DNA of 47,723 nucleotides from JALYUA01 sp038203955 (GTDB taxonomy: Bacteria; Acidobacteriota; Thermoanaerobaculia; UBA5066; Gp7-AA6): positions 1 to 47,723 of the forward strand of contig JBBRDK010000018.1 of assembly GCA_038203955.1 (NCBI GenBank), given 5' to 3'. Shown here in pieces: positions 17,982-25,576 of this stretch. The notes under the pieces are model-generated. The model had not been told where the DNA came from, did not search any database, and saw only the letters and a list, made by a program, of their open reading frames with translations. The stretch's first letter is position 1; the number at the start of each line of letters is the position of its first letter. Position numbers and translations under genes: made by a program.

Positions 17982-18540
17982 ATGGAAGGGATCGATCGAG
18001 CGGCCGTCCTCCGAGCGAAGGCCGGCGACCGGGACGCCTTCCGCGAGATCGTCGAAGCGCACAGCCGGCATGTCTTCGGGCTGGCCTTCCGGATGACGGG
18101 AAACGAAGAGACGCGGAGGACGTGGTGCAGGAGACATTCTTGAAGGCTTATCGGGGGCTCGCGCGGTTCGAAGGCAGCTCCGAGGTGACCACGTGGCTGC
18201 ATCGGATCGCCGCCAACTGCGCCGTCGACCTCCTGCGACGGCGCCAGGGGGCGGCCTTCTCGGCCGCCGGCGCCCCGGACGCCGAACTCGTCCCCGACGC
18301 CGGCTCCGGACCGGAGGCCGCGGCCTACGGATCCGAGATCACCGCCGGATGCAGGCTTCCCTGCGCCGTCTTTCCGCCATGGAGCGCGCCGCGTTCACCC
18401 TGCGTCACTTCGAGGGCCGGTCGATCGGCGAGATCGCCGGGGTGCTCGGTGTGCGCGCCGGCGCCGCCAAGAACTGCGTGTTCCGGGCGGTGGCCAAGTT
18501 GCGGGAAGACCTCGGCCCGCTTCGGAGCGCCGCCCGATGA
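17982..18540 (+). pseudogene. ECF sigma factor, frame broken twice
   Basis: The reading starts MEGIDRAAVLRAKAGDRDAF and would be a 186-residue RpoE-like ECF sigma factor once two missing bases are restored. The first loss is near 18110 (GAAGAG-ACGCGG, expected EEDAEDVVQETFLKAY). The second is near 18346 (GCC-GGATGCAG, expected TARMQASLRRLSAMERAAF). Region 2 (TTWLHRIAANCAVDLLRR) and region 4 (ERAAFTLRHFEGRSIGEIAGVLGVRAGAAKNCVFRA) are otherwise intact. Both losses are one base from a short G or C run, so sequencing error is as likely as decay. Its stop overlaps the anti-sigma gene by ATGA. Confidence 0.85.
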
Positions 18541-19298
18541 ACCACGCGACGGACGAGGACCTCCTGACCTTCCACTGGGACGCGGACCGCAAGACCGGAG
18601 CGCACGTGGCGGAGTGCGCGGCGTGCGCCGCAAGGCTGGCGGATCTCCGAACCGTCCTGCACGCCGCCGAGGTCACGCCCGTTCCGGCGCGGGGCCCGGG
18701 CTACGGCCGCGACGTGTGGGCGCGCCTTCAGCCGCGGCTCTCGGAGGGTCCGCCGCGGGCATGGCCAGCGATAGCCTCGTGGACGTTCGGTTTCCGGCCG
18801 CTCGCGGCGGGCGCCGCGATCGCGGCGCTCGTCCTCGTAGCGTTCCTCGCGGGCCGGCTCGCCGCTCCCCGCCCGCCGGGGGCGGAGGAGCTTGCCGCGC
18901 TGCGGCAGCGGGTTCTCTTCGCCGAGCTTTCCGGACACCTGGCGAGGTCCGAGGCCGTTCTCCTGGAGCTTTCGAACGCCCCCGACGGCGCGCTCGACGT
19001 GTCCGCCGAGCAGGCGCGTCTGACGGAGCTCCTGCCGGCCAACCGGCTCATCCGCCAAGCCGCCCGCCGCGCCGGCGAGCCGGCGATCACCGGAGTTTTA
19101 GACGAGCTGGAGCGGGTGCTGCTCGACGTCGAGCACGGACCCTCCCGGCTGACCGCGGCGCAGCGCGAGGCGCTCGCCCGACGCATCGAGGCCGATGGGA
19201 TGCTGTTCCGGCTTCGCGTCCTCTCGTCGCGAATTCGCGCCGGCGAGCGGACGGCGCCCTCCCATCGGGACGCTCTCCCTGAAAGGAAACGCGCATGA
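18537..19298 (+). CDS. Anti-sigma factor with zinc-finger motif
   Basis: A 253-residue membrane protein. The N-terminal cytoplasmic part has the HxxxCxxC anti-sigma zinc motif (H23, C27, C30 in AHVAECAACAARL). One membrane helix lies at about 89-107 (AAGAAIAALVLVAFLAGRLA). The outer part, residues 115-253, is helical and charged. It should hold the ECF sigma factor encoded just before. ATGA overlaps on both sides couple sigma, anti-sigma and the next gene. The signal sensed is unknown. Confidence 0.85.
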   Translation: MNHATDEDLLTFHWDADRKTGAHVAECAACAARLADLRTVLHAAEVTPVPARGPGYGRDVWARLQPRLSEGPPRAWPAIASWTFGFRPLAAGAAIAALVLVAFLAGRLAAPRPPGAEELAALRQRVLFAELSGHLARSEAVLLELSNAPDGALDVSAEQARLTELLPANRLIRQAARRAGEPAITGVLDELERVLLDVEHGPSRLTAAQREALARRIEADGMLFRLRVLSSRIRAGERTAPSHRDALPERKRA

Positions 19299-20536
19299 CA
19301 AGACGAGCTCTCGGCATCCTGGTCCTCGGCCTCTCCACGGGGATTGCCCCCGTCGCGGCCGCTCTCTCGTTCGAGGCGCTCCTCGTGCCCGAGGCGCGGG
19401 ACTCCGACGACCGCGCCGCGCGCGAAGCCGAGGTTTACGACCGGGGGACGCGAGCCCTGGACGACGGGGAGTGGGAGGAGGCGGTCAAGTCCTTCCGGAA
19501 GGCCGCCGAGATGAAGGGAGCGCGGGCGGACGGCGCCACCTACTGGGTGGCCTATGCGCTCAACAAGCAGGGCCGGCCGGACGCCGCGCTCGAGATCCTG
19601 CGCGGCTTCGCTTCGAAATACCCGAAGAGCACCTGGCGCAAGGAGGCGCGCGCGCTGGAGCTCGAGATCCAGCCGGCCTCGGGCCGCACGGTGTTGCGCG
19701 AAGACGGCAACGACGAGGACCTGAAGCTGATGGCGATCAACAGCCTGATGAACACGGACCCGGAGCGCGCCCTCCCGCTGCTCGAAAAGGTGTTAAACGG
19801 GTCGGCCTCGCCGAAGCTCAAGGAACGGGCCCTTTTCGTCCTCGCCCAGAGCTCGTCGGCCCGGGGAAGGGAGATCCTCGCCTCCACCGCCCGCGGCAAG
19901 TCGGGACCGGACCTTCAGGAAAAGGCGATTCACTATCTCGGGGTCTTCGGAGGAAAAGGCAACGCGCAGCTGCTCTCGGAGATTTACGACTCCTCGACCT
20001 CGAACGACGTGAAGGAGAGAGTCCTCCACGCCTTCATGGTGTCGGGGAATCGGGAGCGGGTCCTCGCCGCCGCGCGCAACGAGAAGACCGCGGCACTGCG
20101 GTCGGCGGCGGTCCATCAGCTGGGCGTCATGGGCGCGCGCGCCGAGCTCTGGCAGATGTATCGGGCCGAATCCGCCGAGAGCGTGAAGGACTCGATTCTC
20201 CAGGCAATGTTCATCGCGGGAGACGTCGACCACGTTCTGGAGCTCGCGCGGACCGAGCCCTCTCCCACGCTCCGCCGCGCCGCGATCCACAGGCTCGGCT
20301 TGATGGACCACGGCCACGCCGGGCCCGCTCTCCTCTCGATTTACCAGGGAGAGAAGGACGCGGAGGTCCGAAAGGCCGTGCTTCAGGGACTCTTTCTCCA
20401 GAACAACGCGCACGCCTTGGTCGAGATCGCCCGCAACGAGAAGGACCCGCGGATGAGGGCCGAAGCGGTCTCGAAGCTCTCGATCATGCACAACAAGGAA
20501 GCGACCGATTACATGCTGGAGATCCTGAACCGCTGA
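19295..20536 (+). CDS. Exported TPR/HEAT-repeat protein
   Basis: A 413-residue protein with a signal peptide (MTRRALGILVLGLSTGIAPVAAA). Residues about 45-130 form a TPR-like unit (YDRGTRALDDGEWEEAVKSFRKAAEM, then YWVAYALNKQGRPDAALEIL). Residues about 150-413 are HEAT-type helical repeats of about 30 residues (for example LKERALFVLAQS, LQEKAIHYLGVF, LRSAAVHQLGVMG, LRRAAIHRLGLM, VRKAVLQGLFL). It probably is a periplasmic scaffold. Operon place behind the anti-sigma factor suggests control by that ECF system. GAAAGGAA precedes the ATG. Confidence 0.78.
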   Translation: MTRRALGILVLGLSTGIAPVAAALSFEALLVPEARDSDDRAAREAEVYDRGTRALDDGEWEEAVKSFRKAAEMKGARADGATYWVAYALNKQGRPDAALEILRGFASKYPKSTWRKEARALELEIQPASGRTVLREDGNDEDLKLMAINSLMNTDPERALPLLEKVLNGSASPKLKERALFVLAQSSSARGREILASTARGKSGPDLQEKAIHYLGVFGGKGNAQLLSEIYDSSTSNDVKERVLHAFMVSGNRERVLAAARNEKTAALRSAAVHQLGVMGARAELWQMYRAESAESVKDSILQAMFIAGDVDHVLELARTEPSPTLRRAAIHRLGLMDHGHAGPALLSIYQGEKDAEVRKAVLQGLFLQNNAHALVEIARNEKDPRMRAEAVSKLSIMHNKEATDYMLEILNR

Positions 20537-20607
20537 AGGCGAACAGCCGATCGCGAAGGCGAAACGCACGACGCCTGACCCCTCAACGAAATTCGAAGGA
20601 GGAGAAA

Positions 20608-21564
20608 ATGCTCCGAGGAACCGCATTCGCGCTGGTCGCTTTCGCCGCGGCCGTTTCCCCGGCCGCGGCGTCGAGCGGCCGGTGGTCGCATCAGGGCGAG
20701 AACATGAGCGTTTCGACGGCAGATGACGCGGTGCGCGCCTGCTCCGACATCACCGTGCGGTGGGACGGCCGAGATGCCGCTCGCGCCGAGGAGAGGTTCG
20801 TCGCGGAGGTGGGCCGCGATCCGCTGACGGTCCGCCTCCCGCGCAACGCAGGGGCCTGGTTCCGGAGCTCGGGGCGCGCCGACTGGGGCGTGCTCGCGTG
20901 CAAGGCCGCCGTTTCGGCGGATCTCCTCCAACAGATCGCCGTGGGATTGAGCCGCGGCGAGCTCGAGGTCAAAGGGCCGGCGGGCGACGGGTGGACCGTT
21001 TTCTTCCTCGTTGACGGGCCCGCCGCGGGAAATCTCCACGCGGAATCCGCGAACGGCCCGCTCCACTTCGAGGGCTTCTCTGGCCGGATCGCGGCCAGCG
21101 TGCAGAACGGGCCGCTCGGCTTCCGCGACTGCACGGCGGCGATCGAGGCCCGCGCGCAGAACGGGCCGATCTCCCTGAAGGGCACGACCGGGGAAGTGGA
21201 CGCGCGCGCGGACAACGGTCCGATCTCGGTCTCCGGCGACTCGGGAAACCTGCGGCTGCGGACGTCGAACGGCCCGATCTCGGTCCGGCTGTCGGGCTCC
21301 TCGTGGCGGGACGGCCGCCTGGAAGGGCGCGCCGTGAACGGACCGGTGACGCTGCACATCCCGGACGGCTACCGCTCGGCGACCCTCGTCGAGACCTCGG
21401 GTCACTCGCCGGTGCGTTGCCGCGCGGCGGCCTGCGATGCGGCGCGAAAGTCCTGGGACGATGATTCGAGGCGCATCGAGTTCGGGTCCGGGACCCCGGT
21501 CGTGACCCTCTCGACCGTCAACGGCCCGGTCTCGATCGACTCCGGGACGGGGAGGGGCGAGTGA
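20608..21564 (+). CDS. Exported beta-ladder protein with NGP repeats (DUF4097-like)
   Basis: A 318-residue protein with a signal peptide (MLRGTAFALVAFAAAVSPAAAS). Seven NGP[LIV] motifs recur about every 19-25 residues (SANGPLHFEG, VQNGPLGFRD, AQNGPISLKG, ADNGPISVSG, TSNGPISVRL, AVNGPVTLHI, TVNGPVSIDS), as in DUF4097-type putative adhesins with a beta-helix fold. AAGGAGGAG stands just before the ATG, the best Shine-Dalgarno of the operon. It overlaps the next gene by GTGA. Function unknown; likely an envelope protein of the ECF regulon. Confidence 0.78.
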   Translation: MLRGTAFALVAFAAAVSPAAASSGRWSHQGENMSVSTADDAVRACSDITVRWDGRDAARAEERFVAEVGRDPLTVRLPRNAGAWFRSSGRADWGVLACKAAVSADLLQQIAVGLSRGELEVKGPAGDGWTVFFLVDGPAAGNLHAESANGPLHFEGFSGRIAASVQNGPLGFRDCTAAIEARAQNGPISLKGTTGEVDARADNGPISVSGDSGNLRLRTSNGPISVRLSGSSWRDGRLEGRAVNGPVTLHIPDGYRSATLVETSGHSPVRCRAAACDAARKSWDDDSRRIEFGSGTPVVTLSTVNGPVSIDSGTGRGE

Positions 21565-22649
21565 CGCGCCGGGGCCCGCTGCTCGCCGCGCTGCTGCTCT
21601 TCGGGACCGCCGCTTTCGCCGCGTCCGCCGAGGGCCCGCCCGGCCTCTCCAACGCGCGCGTCGAGACGCGGGACGCGTCCTCGGGCCTCGAGAGGGCCTT
21701 TCGCGCCGCCGCCGCGTCTGCCTCCCCGGTGTGGATCGGATACGCGGTGCCTTCGCCGGAGGGACATCACCTCTGTTGCGGCGACTCCTGGGAAGGAAAC
21801 GGCTGCTCGGGAACCTGCGCGCTCGAACCCGGCCGTTTCTCGCAGACGATCGAGCGTTCTTCGCGGGGAGAGCTGGCGTCCGGCGCCCGCATGCTGGTCT
21901 TCCATCGCGCGGAGAAGGGGCGGGCGTCGCGGCTGCGCCTCTTCTCCGATGCGTGCACGATCGAAGGCGGCGGCATGGCGGTCGTCTGGCTGACCGGGGT
22001 GCGGCCCTCGGAGAGCGTGGCGCTTCTCTCGGGGCTGGTCGCCGCCGGCCGGGAGCGCGACGACGAGGACTCGGGCGAAGGCCGGCCTTCCCGCGAGGCG
22101 CTGACCGCGATCGCTCTCCATGACGATCCGTCCGCGGACGCCGCGCTCGAGAAATTCGCCCTGCCCCCGTCCGCCGAGTCCATCCGCAAGAAAGCGATGT
22201 TCTGGCTCGGAAACTCGCGAGGCCGCCGCGGATACGAGCTCCTGAAGCGGCTCTCGACCGAGGAGCCCAGCGATTCGGTCCGGAAGAACCTCACGTTCGC
22301 GTTGTCCCAGAGCCCGGTTCCGGAAGCGGTCGCCACCTTGATCGAGATGGCGAAGCGCGACGAAAGTCCCGGGGTTCGGGGACAGGCGCTCTTCTGGCTG
22401 GCGCACAAGGCTGGCCGCCGCGCTTCCGAAGCGATCACCGCCGCGATCCGGGACGATCCGGAGACCGAGGTCAAGAAGAAGGCCGTGTTCGCGCTGACAC
22501 AGCTGCCGTCGGAAGAATCGACGACACAGCTGATCCACGTCGCCAGGACCAACCGGAATCCCCTGGTCCGGAAGCAGGCCCTCTTCTGGCTGGGTCAGTC
22601 GAAGGACCCGCGCGCGTTGGGTTATATCGAAGAGGTGTTGATGAAGTGA
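21561..22649 (+). CDS. Exported HEAT-repeat protein
   Basis: A 362-residue protein with a signal peptide (MTRRGPLLAALLLFGTAAFAAS). Residues about 45-160 form a Cys-containing region (HHLCCGDSWEGNGCSGTCAL) not recognised. Residues about 180-362 are five to six HEAT repeats with near-identical cores (IRKKAMFWLGNS, VRKNLTFALSQS, VRGQALFWLAHK, VKKKAVFALTQL, VRKQALFWLGQS). GGAGGGG precedes the GTG. It is a relative of the HEAT protein two genes before, and probably works with it in the periplasm. Confidence 0.78.
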   Translation: MTRRGPLLAALLLFGTAAFAASAEGPPGLSNARVETRDASSGLERAFRAAAASASPVWIGYAVPSPEGHHLCCGDSWEGNGCSGTCALEPGRFSQTIERSSRGELASGARMLVFHRAEKGRASRLRLFSDACTIEGGGMAVVWLTGVRPSESVALLSGLVAAGRERDDEDSGEGRPSREALTAIALHDDPSADAALEKFALPPSAESIRKKAMFWLGNSRGRRGYELLKRLSTEEPSDSVRKNLTFALSQSPVPEAVATLIEMAKRDESPGVRGQALFWLAHKAGRRASEAITAAIRDDPETEVKKKAVFALTQLPSEESTTQLIHVARTNRNPLVRKQALFWLGQSKDPRALGYIEEVLMK

Positions 22650-22650
22650 A

Positions 22651-22733
22651 CGTCGAGCGTCGAGCGTTGAGCGTTGAGCGTTGAGCGCGGGAAACGCTCA
22701 CGGGCTTCGCCGTTCGCCCTTCGCCTTTCCCCC
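22651..22733. repeat. Two different 7-bp arrays after the ECF operon
   Basis: 22651-22685: CGTCGAG twice and CGTTGAG three times, beginning right after the stop. 22706-22733: TTCGCCG, TTCGCCC, TTCGCCT, TTCCCCC. The two belong to different heptad families. Confidence 0.88.
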
Positions 22734-22766
22734 AGCGCCTCGCGCTCAGCCCGGCGCTCTCCCGGC

Positions 22767-22772
22767 TAAGAT
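22767..22772 (+). promoter_or_regulatory. -10-like TAAGAT before kdsD
   Basis: The hexamer ends 7 nt before the GTG start; no Shine-Dalgarno is present. Transcription would begin at or next to the start codon. Confidence 0.5.
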
Positions 22773-22779
22773 ACGGCCC

Positions 22780-23736
22780 GTGATCCTCGAAGCGGCGCGC
22801 CGGGTTCTCCAGATAGAGGCCGATACCGTCCGCGAACAGATCGGCAATCTGGGTCTGGCGTTCGTGTCCGCCGCCGAGGAGATCTCCGCGTCGGCCGGCC
22901 GCCTCTGCGTCACCGGTCTCGGAAAATCCGGTCTGATCGGCCAGAAGATCGCCGCGACGCTCGCGTCGACCGGCACGCCGGCCTATTTTCTTCACGCGGC
23001 GGAGGCGAGTCACGGAGACCTCGGGATGCTCGTGGCCGGCGATCTCGTACTCGCCCTCTCCTACTCCGGCGAGACGCCGGAGATCGTGCGGCTCCTCGAG
23101 TTCGCGCGGACCCGCAGCCTGAGGACGATCGCCATGACGGGCACTCCCGGGTCGTCGGTGGCCCGCGCGGCCGACATCGCGCTGGCGATCACCGTGTCGC
23201 GCGAGGCCTGCCCGTTGAACCTCGCTCCGACGGCTTCGACGACGGCGATGCTCGCGGTGGGCGATGCGCTCGCGATGGCGCTCTCCGAGATGCGGGGCTT
23301 CCGGGAGGAGGACTTCGCCGCGCTGCATCCCGGCGGCGACCTCGGCCGGCGGTTCCTGAAGATCAAGGACCTGATGCGGACCGGCGATCGCGTCCCCCGG
23401 GTGGGCGTCGAGACGCCGATGACGGAGGCGATTCACGAAATGTCCCGCAAGATGATGGGGATCACGGCCGTCGTGGATCGGGACGACCGGCTTCTGGGGG
23501 TCATCTCCGACGGCGACCTCCGCCGCCTGCTCGAGAAGGACGGCGCGCTGCTCTCACGGACGGCGGGAGCCTGCCTCCATCCCGGCCCGCGGACGGTCGC
23601 CGGGGAAGAGTTCGCCTCGACCGCGCTGGCGACGATGGAAGCGTCGCGCATCACCTCGCTGTTCGTGGTCGAAGACGGCCGCCTCGCCGGCGCCGTGCAC
23701 CTTCACGATCTGCTGTCGGCGGGAGTCACGGCGTGA
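22780..23736 (+). CDS. kdsD: Arabinose-5-phosphate isomerase (KdsD/KpsF)
   Basis: A 318-residue enzyme that turns ribulose-5-phosphate into arabinose-5-phosphate, the first step to KDO. The SIS domain (residues about 35-170) has VTGLGKSGLIGQKIA, FLHAAEASHGDLGM and LSYSGETPE. Two CBS motifs follow (about 205-318; DDRLLGVISDGDLRRLLEKD). The GTG start is right before the family N-terminus ILEAARRVLQIEADTV. GTGA overlap with kdsC. Confidence 0.95.
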   Translation: MILEAARRVLQIEADTVREQIGNLGLAFVSAAEEISASAGRLCVTGLGKSGLIGQKIAATLASTGTPAYFLHAAEASHGDLGMLVAGDLVLALSYSGETPEIVRLLEFARTRSLRTIAMTGTPGSSVARAADIALAITVSREACPLNLAPTASTTAMLAVGDALAMALSEMRGFREEDFAALHPGGDLGRRFLKIKDLMRTGDRVPRVGVETPMTEAIHEMSRKMMGITAVVDRDDRLLGVISDGDLRRLLEKDGALLSRTAGACLHPGPRTVAGEEFASTALATMEASRITSLFVVEDGRLAGAVHLHDLLSAGVTA

Positions 23737-24278
23737 GCGCGCGTTCCAGCGGCCCGAAGCGGTCTCTTCCGATCCGCGCGCTCTTCTTCGACGTCGACGG
23801 CGTGCTCACGGACGGCCGGATCTATCTCTCGGACGACGGAAACGACTTCAAGGTGTTCGACACGAAGGATGGACACGGGATCAAGATGGCCATCGCGGCG
23901 GGCCTCCGCGTCGCGTGGATCTCGGGCCGCACGTCGCGGGCGACCGCCCGCCGGGCGCGGGAGCTCGGGGTGCGCGATTGCCGCCAGGGCGTTCCCCACG
24001 ACGGGAAGCTCCGGGTCTACCGGGACCTCTGCCGCAAATTCGCGGTGACGGCGGGAGAGACCGCCGCCATGGGAGACGACGAGCCGGACATTCCGCTGCT
24101 CGACGCCGCGGCGTTTTCCGCGTGTCCCGCCGATGCCGTGCCTGCGGCCCGCCGCGCCGCGCGGGTGGTCCTGAAGAACCGGGGAGGCCGCGGCGCCGTG
24201 CGCGAGTTCATCGAGCTCGTGCTGGCGCGCAACCGGCGTCTCGGGACGGGCAGCTCAGAGCTGACAGCTGACAGCTAG
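23733..24278 (+). CDS. kdsC: KDO-8-phosphate phosphatase (HAD family)
   Basis: A 181-residue HAD phosphatase that yields free KDO. The HAD motif FFDVDGVLTDG has the nucleophile Asp20 and Asp22; KDGHGIKMAIAAGLRVAWISGR and MGDDEPDIPLL are typical of KdsC. The last residues SSELTADS are encoded by a 7-bp repeat array, so the native C-terminus has been replaced or extended. The stop TAG shares CTAG with the convergent tatC stop. Confidence 0.95.
   Translation: MSARSSGPKRSLPIRALFFDVDGVLTDGRIYLSDDGNDFKVFDTKDGHGIKMAIAAGLRVAWISGRTSRATARRARELGVRDCRQGVPHDGKLRVYRDLCRKFAVTAGETAAMGDDEPDIPLLDAAAFSACPADAVPAARRAARVVLKNRGGRGAVREFIELVLARNRRLGTGSSELTADS
24251..24278 (+). repeat. CAGCTGA 7-bp array inside the kdsC 3' end
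   Basis: Units CAGCTCA, GAGCTGA, CAGCTGA, CAGCTAG. The last unit holds the kdsC stop codon, which overlaps the tatC stop on the other strand. Confidence 0.88.
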
Positions 24279-25048
24279 GCCCCTTCCATCCCCCGCTTCT
24301 GGAAAATCCACGCCACGCCGACCCCGAGCAGGTAGAGCGCCATCATTGGCAGGGCGAACACGCACTGCGTGGCTATGTCGGGCGTGGGCGTGATGATGGC
24401 CGCGATGACGAAGATGATCAGGATGGCGTACTTGAACTTTTTCATGAGCCACCCGGGCGTCACGATCCCCATCCGGGCGAGAAAGAAGATGAAGATCGGG
24501 GTCTCGAAGCAGATGCCGAGGCCGAGGATGAGCTTGATGGCCGTCGACAGGTATTCGTTGATGGTGATCACGGCGTTGAAATTCTTCCCGACACCGACCA
24601 GAAAACCGACCACCATCGGGAACGCCTCGTAGTACGCGAAGGCGCAGCCCGACAGGAAGAACACGAGCCCGGCGAGAATGAACGGCCAGACGTACCGCCG
24701 CTCGCGGCGGTAGAGGGCGGGCGCGACGAAGAGCCAGATCTGCCACAGAAGCACCGGCGAAGCGAGGATCACCCCGGCGAAGAGGGCGACCCGGAAATAC
24801 ATCAGGAACGGCTCGGTCAGCGTCGTGTAGGAGAGGTTCTGGCCGGGAGGGAGGACACGCCGGAGCGGCCGCGCGAGAAAGTCGAAGATCTCCTGCGCCC
24901 AGCTCCAGCACAAGAGGAAGGCCACGAAGACCGCGATCAGCGAGACGATGAGGCGTTTTCGGAACTCTTCTAGGTGGTCGAAGAACCCCATCCGGGGGAG
25001 ATCCTCGTCCCCCTCCTCCCGGCGGCCGCCCGAGGGCTCGTCGGTCAC
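24275..25048 (-). CDS. tatC: Twin-arginine translocase subunit TatC
   Basis: A 257-residue inner-membrane protein that binds twin-arginine signal peptides. MGFFDHLEEFRKRLI near residue 20 is the family start, SYTTLTEPFLMYFRVALFAGVILASPVLLWQIW and GICFETPIFIFFLARMGI follow, and six membrane helices can be placed. The GTG at 25048 is chosen; the 19 residues before MGFFDH are acidic. No good Shine-Dalgarno. It is 67 nt after tatA on the same strand. Confidence 0.95.
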   Translation of the reverse strand: MTDEPSGGRREEGDEDLPRMGFFDHLEEFRKRLIVSLIAVFVAFLLCWSWAQEIFDFLARPLRRVLPPGQNLSYTTLTEPFLMYFRVALFAGVILASPVLLWQIWLFVAPALYRRERRYVWPFILAGLVFFLSGCAFAYYEAFPMVVGFLVGVGKNFNAVITINEYLSTAIKLILGLGICFETPIFIFFLARMGIVTPGWLMKKFKYAILIIFVIAAIITPTPDIATQCVFALPMMALYLLGVGVAWIFQKRGMEGA

Positions 25049-25115
25049 CCGCGCCGCGCCGGAGGAAAGGGAAGGGGCCGCCGCGATGGCTCGGCGGCCG
25101 CCGTCGGGCTCGAAC

Positions 25116-25457
25116 TCAAGCGGGATGGATGGGAGACGGGTCGGCGACCGAAGGAGACGGGTCCGCGACGGCGACCGACGCCGGGTCCGCGGGCAGAGAG
25201 GGAACCGTCTCGGCCGCAGGCGGAGAGAGCAGGCTGTCCTGGATCGAGGAGACGTGGTCCTTGACCGCCGCGACCTCGGCCTTGCTCTGCTCGATCTCCG
25301 TCTCGATCGTCTTTTTCAGCTCATCCGACGCCCTCTTGAACTCGGCCAGTCCCTTCCCCAGAGACTTGCCGATCTCCGGGAGCTTCTTGGGCCCGAAGAC
25401 GAGAAGGGCCACCACGAAGATCAGAACCAACTCGGGCATACCGATGGAGCCGAACAT
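25116..25457 (-). CDS. tatA: Twin-arginine translocase subunit TatA/TatB
   Basis: A 113-residue protein: one membrane helix (MFGSIGMPELVLIFVVALLVFGPKKLPEIGKSLG), then an amphipathic helix (GLAEFKRASDELKKTIETEIEQ) and an acidic tail. It forms the translocation pore with TatC. FGPKKLPE is the hinge motif. The tail ends in two VADPSP repeats (27-bp DNA duplication). The ATG at 25457 gives the usual N-terminus. TatA and TatB cannot be told apart with certainty; the length is between them. Confidence 0.93.
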   Translation of the reverse strand: MFGSIGMPELVLIFVVALLVFGPKKLPEIGKSLGKGLAEFKRASDELKKTIETEIEQSKAEVAAVKDHVSSIQDSLLSPPAAETVPSLPADPASVAVADPSPSVADPSPIHPA

Positions 25458-25576
25458 GTTTCCCCCTGCGCAGGCGATTCTAACCCCGCGCCCCACGCAC
25501 CGCGGGAATCCCTGGGGATTTGTGAGTCCGCGTGTCAGAATGTTGATCTCCCGACGCTGGGGGGCAGGAGGTTCGA

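Noticed and set aside
25116..25170. Repeat at the tatA 3' end as another 7-bp array
   Set aside because: The period is 27 bp and in frame (VADPSP twice); it is a plain coding duplication.
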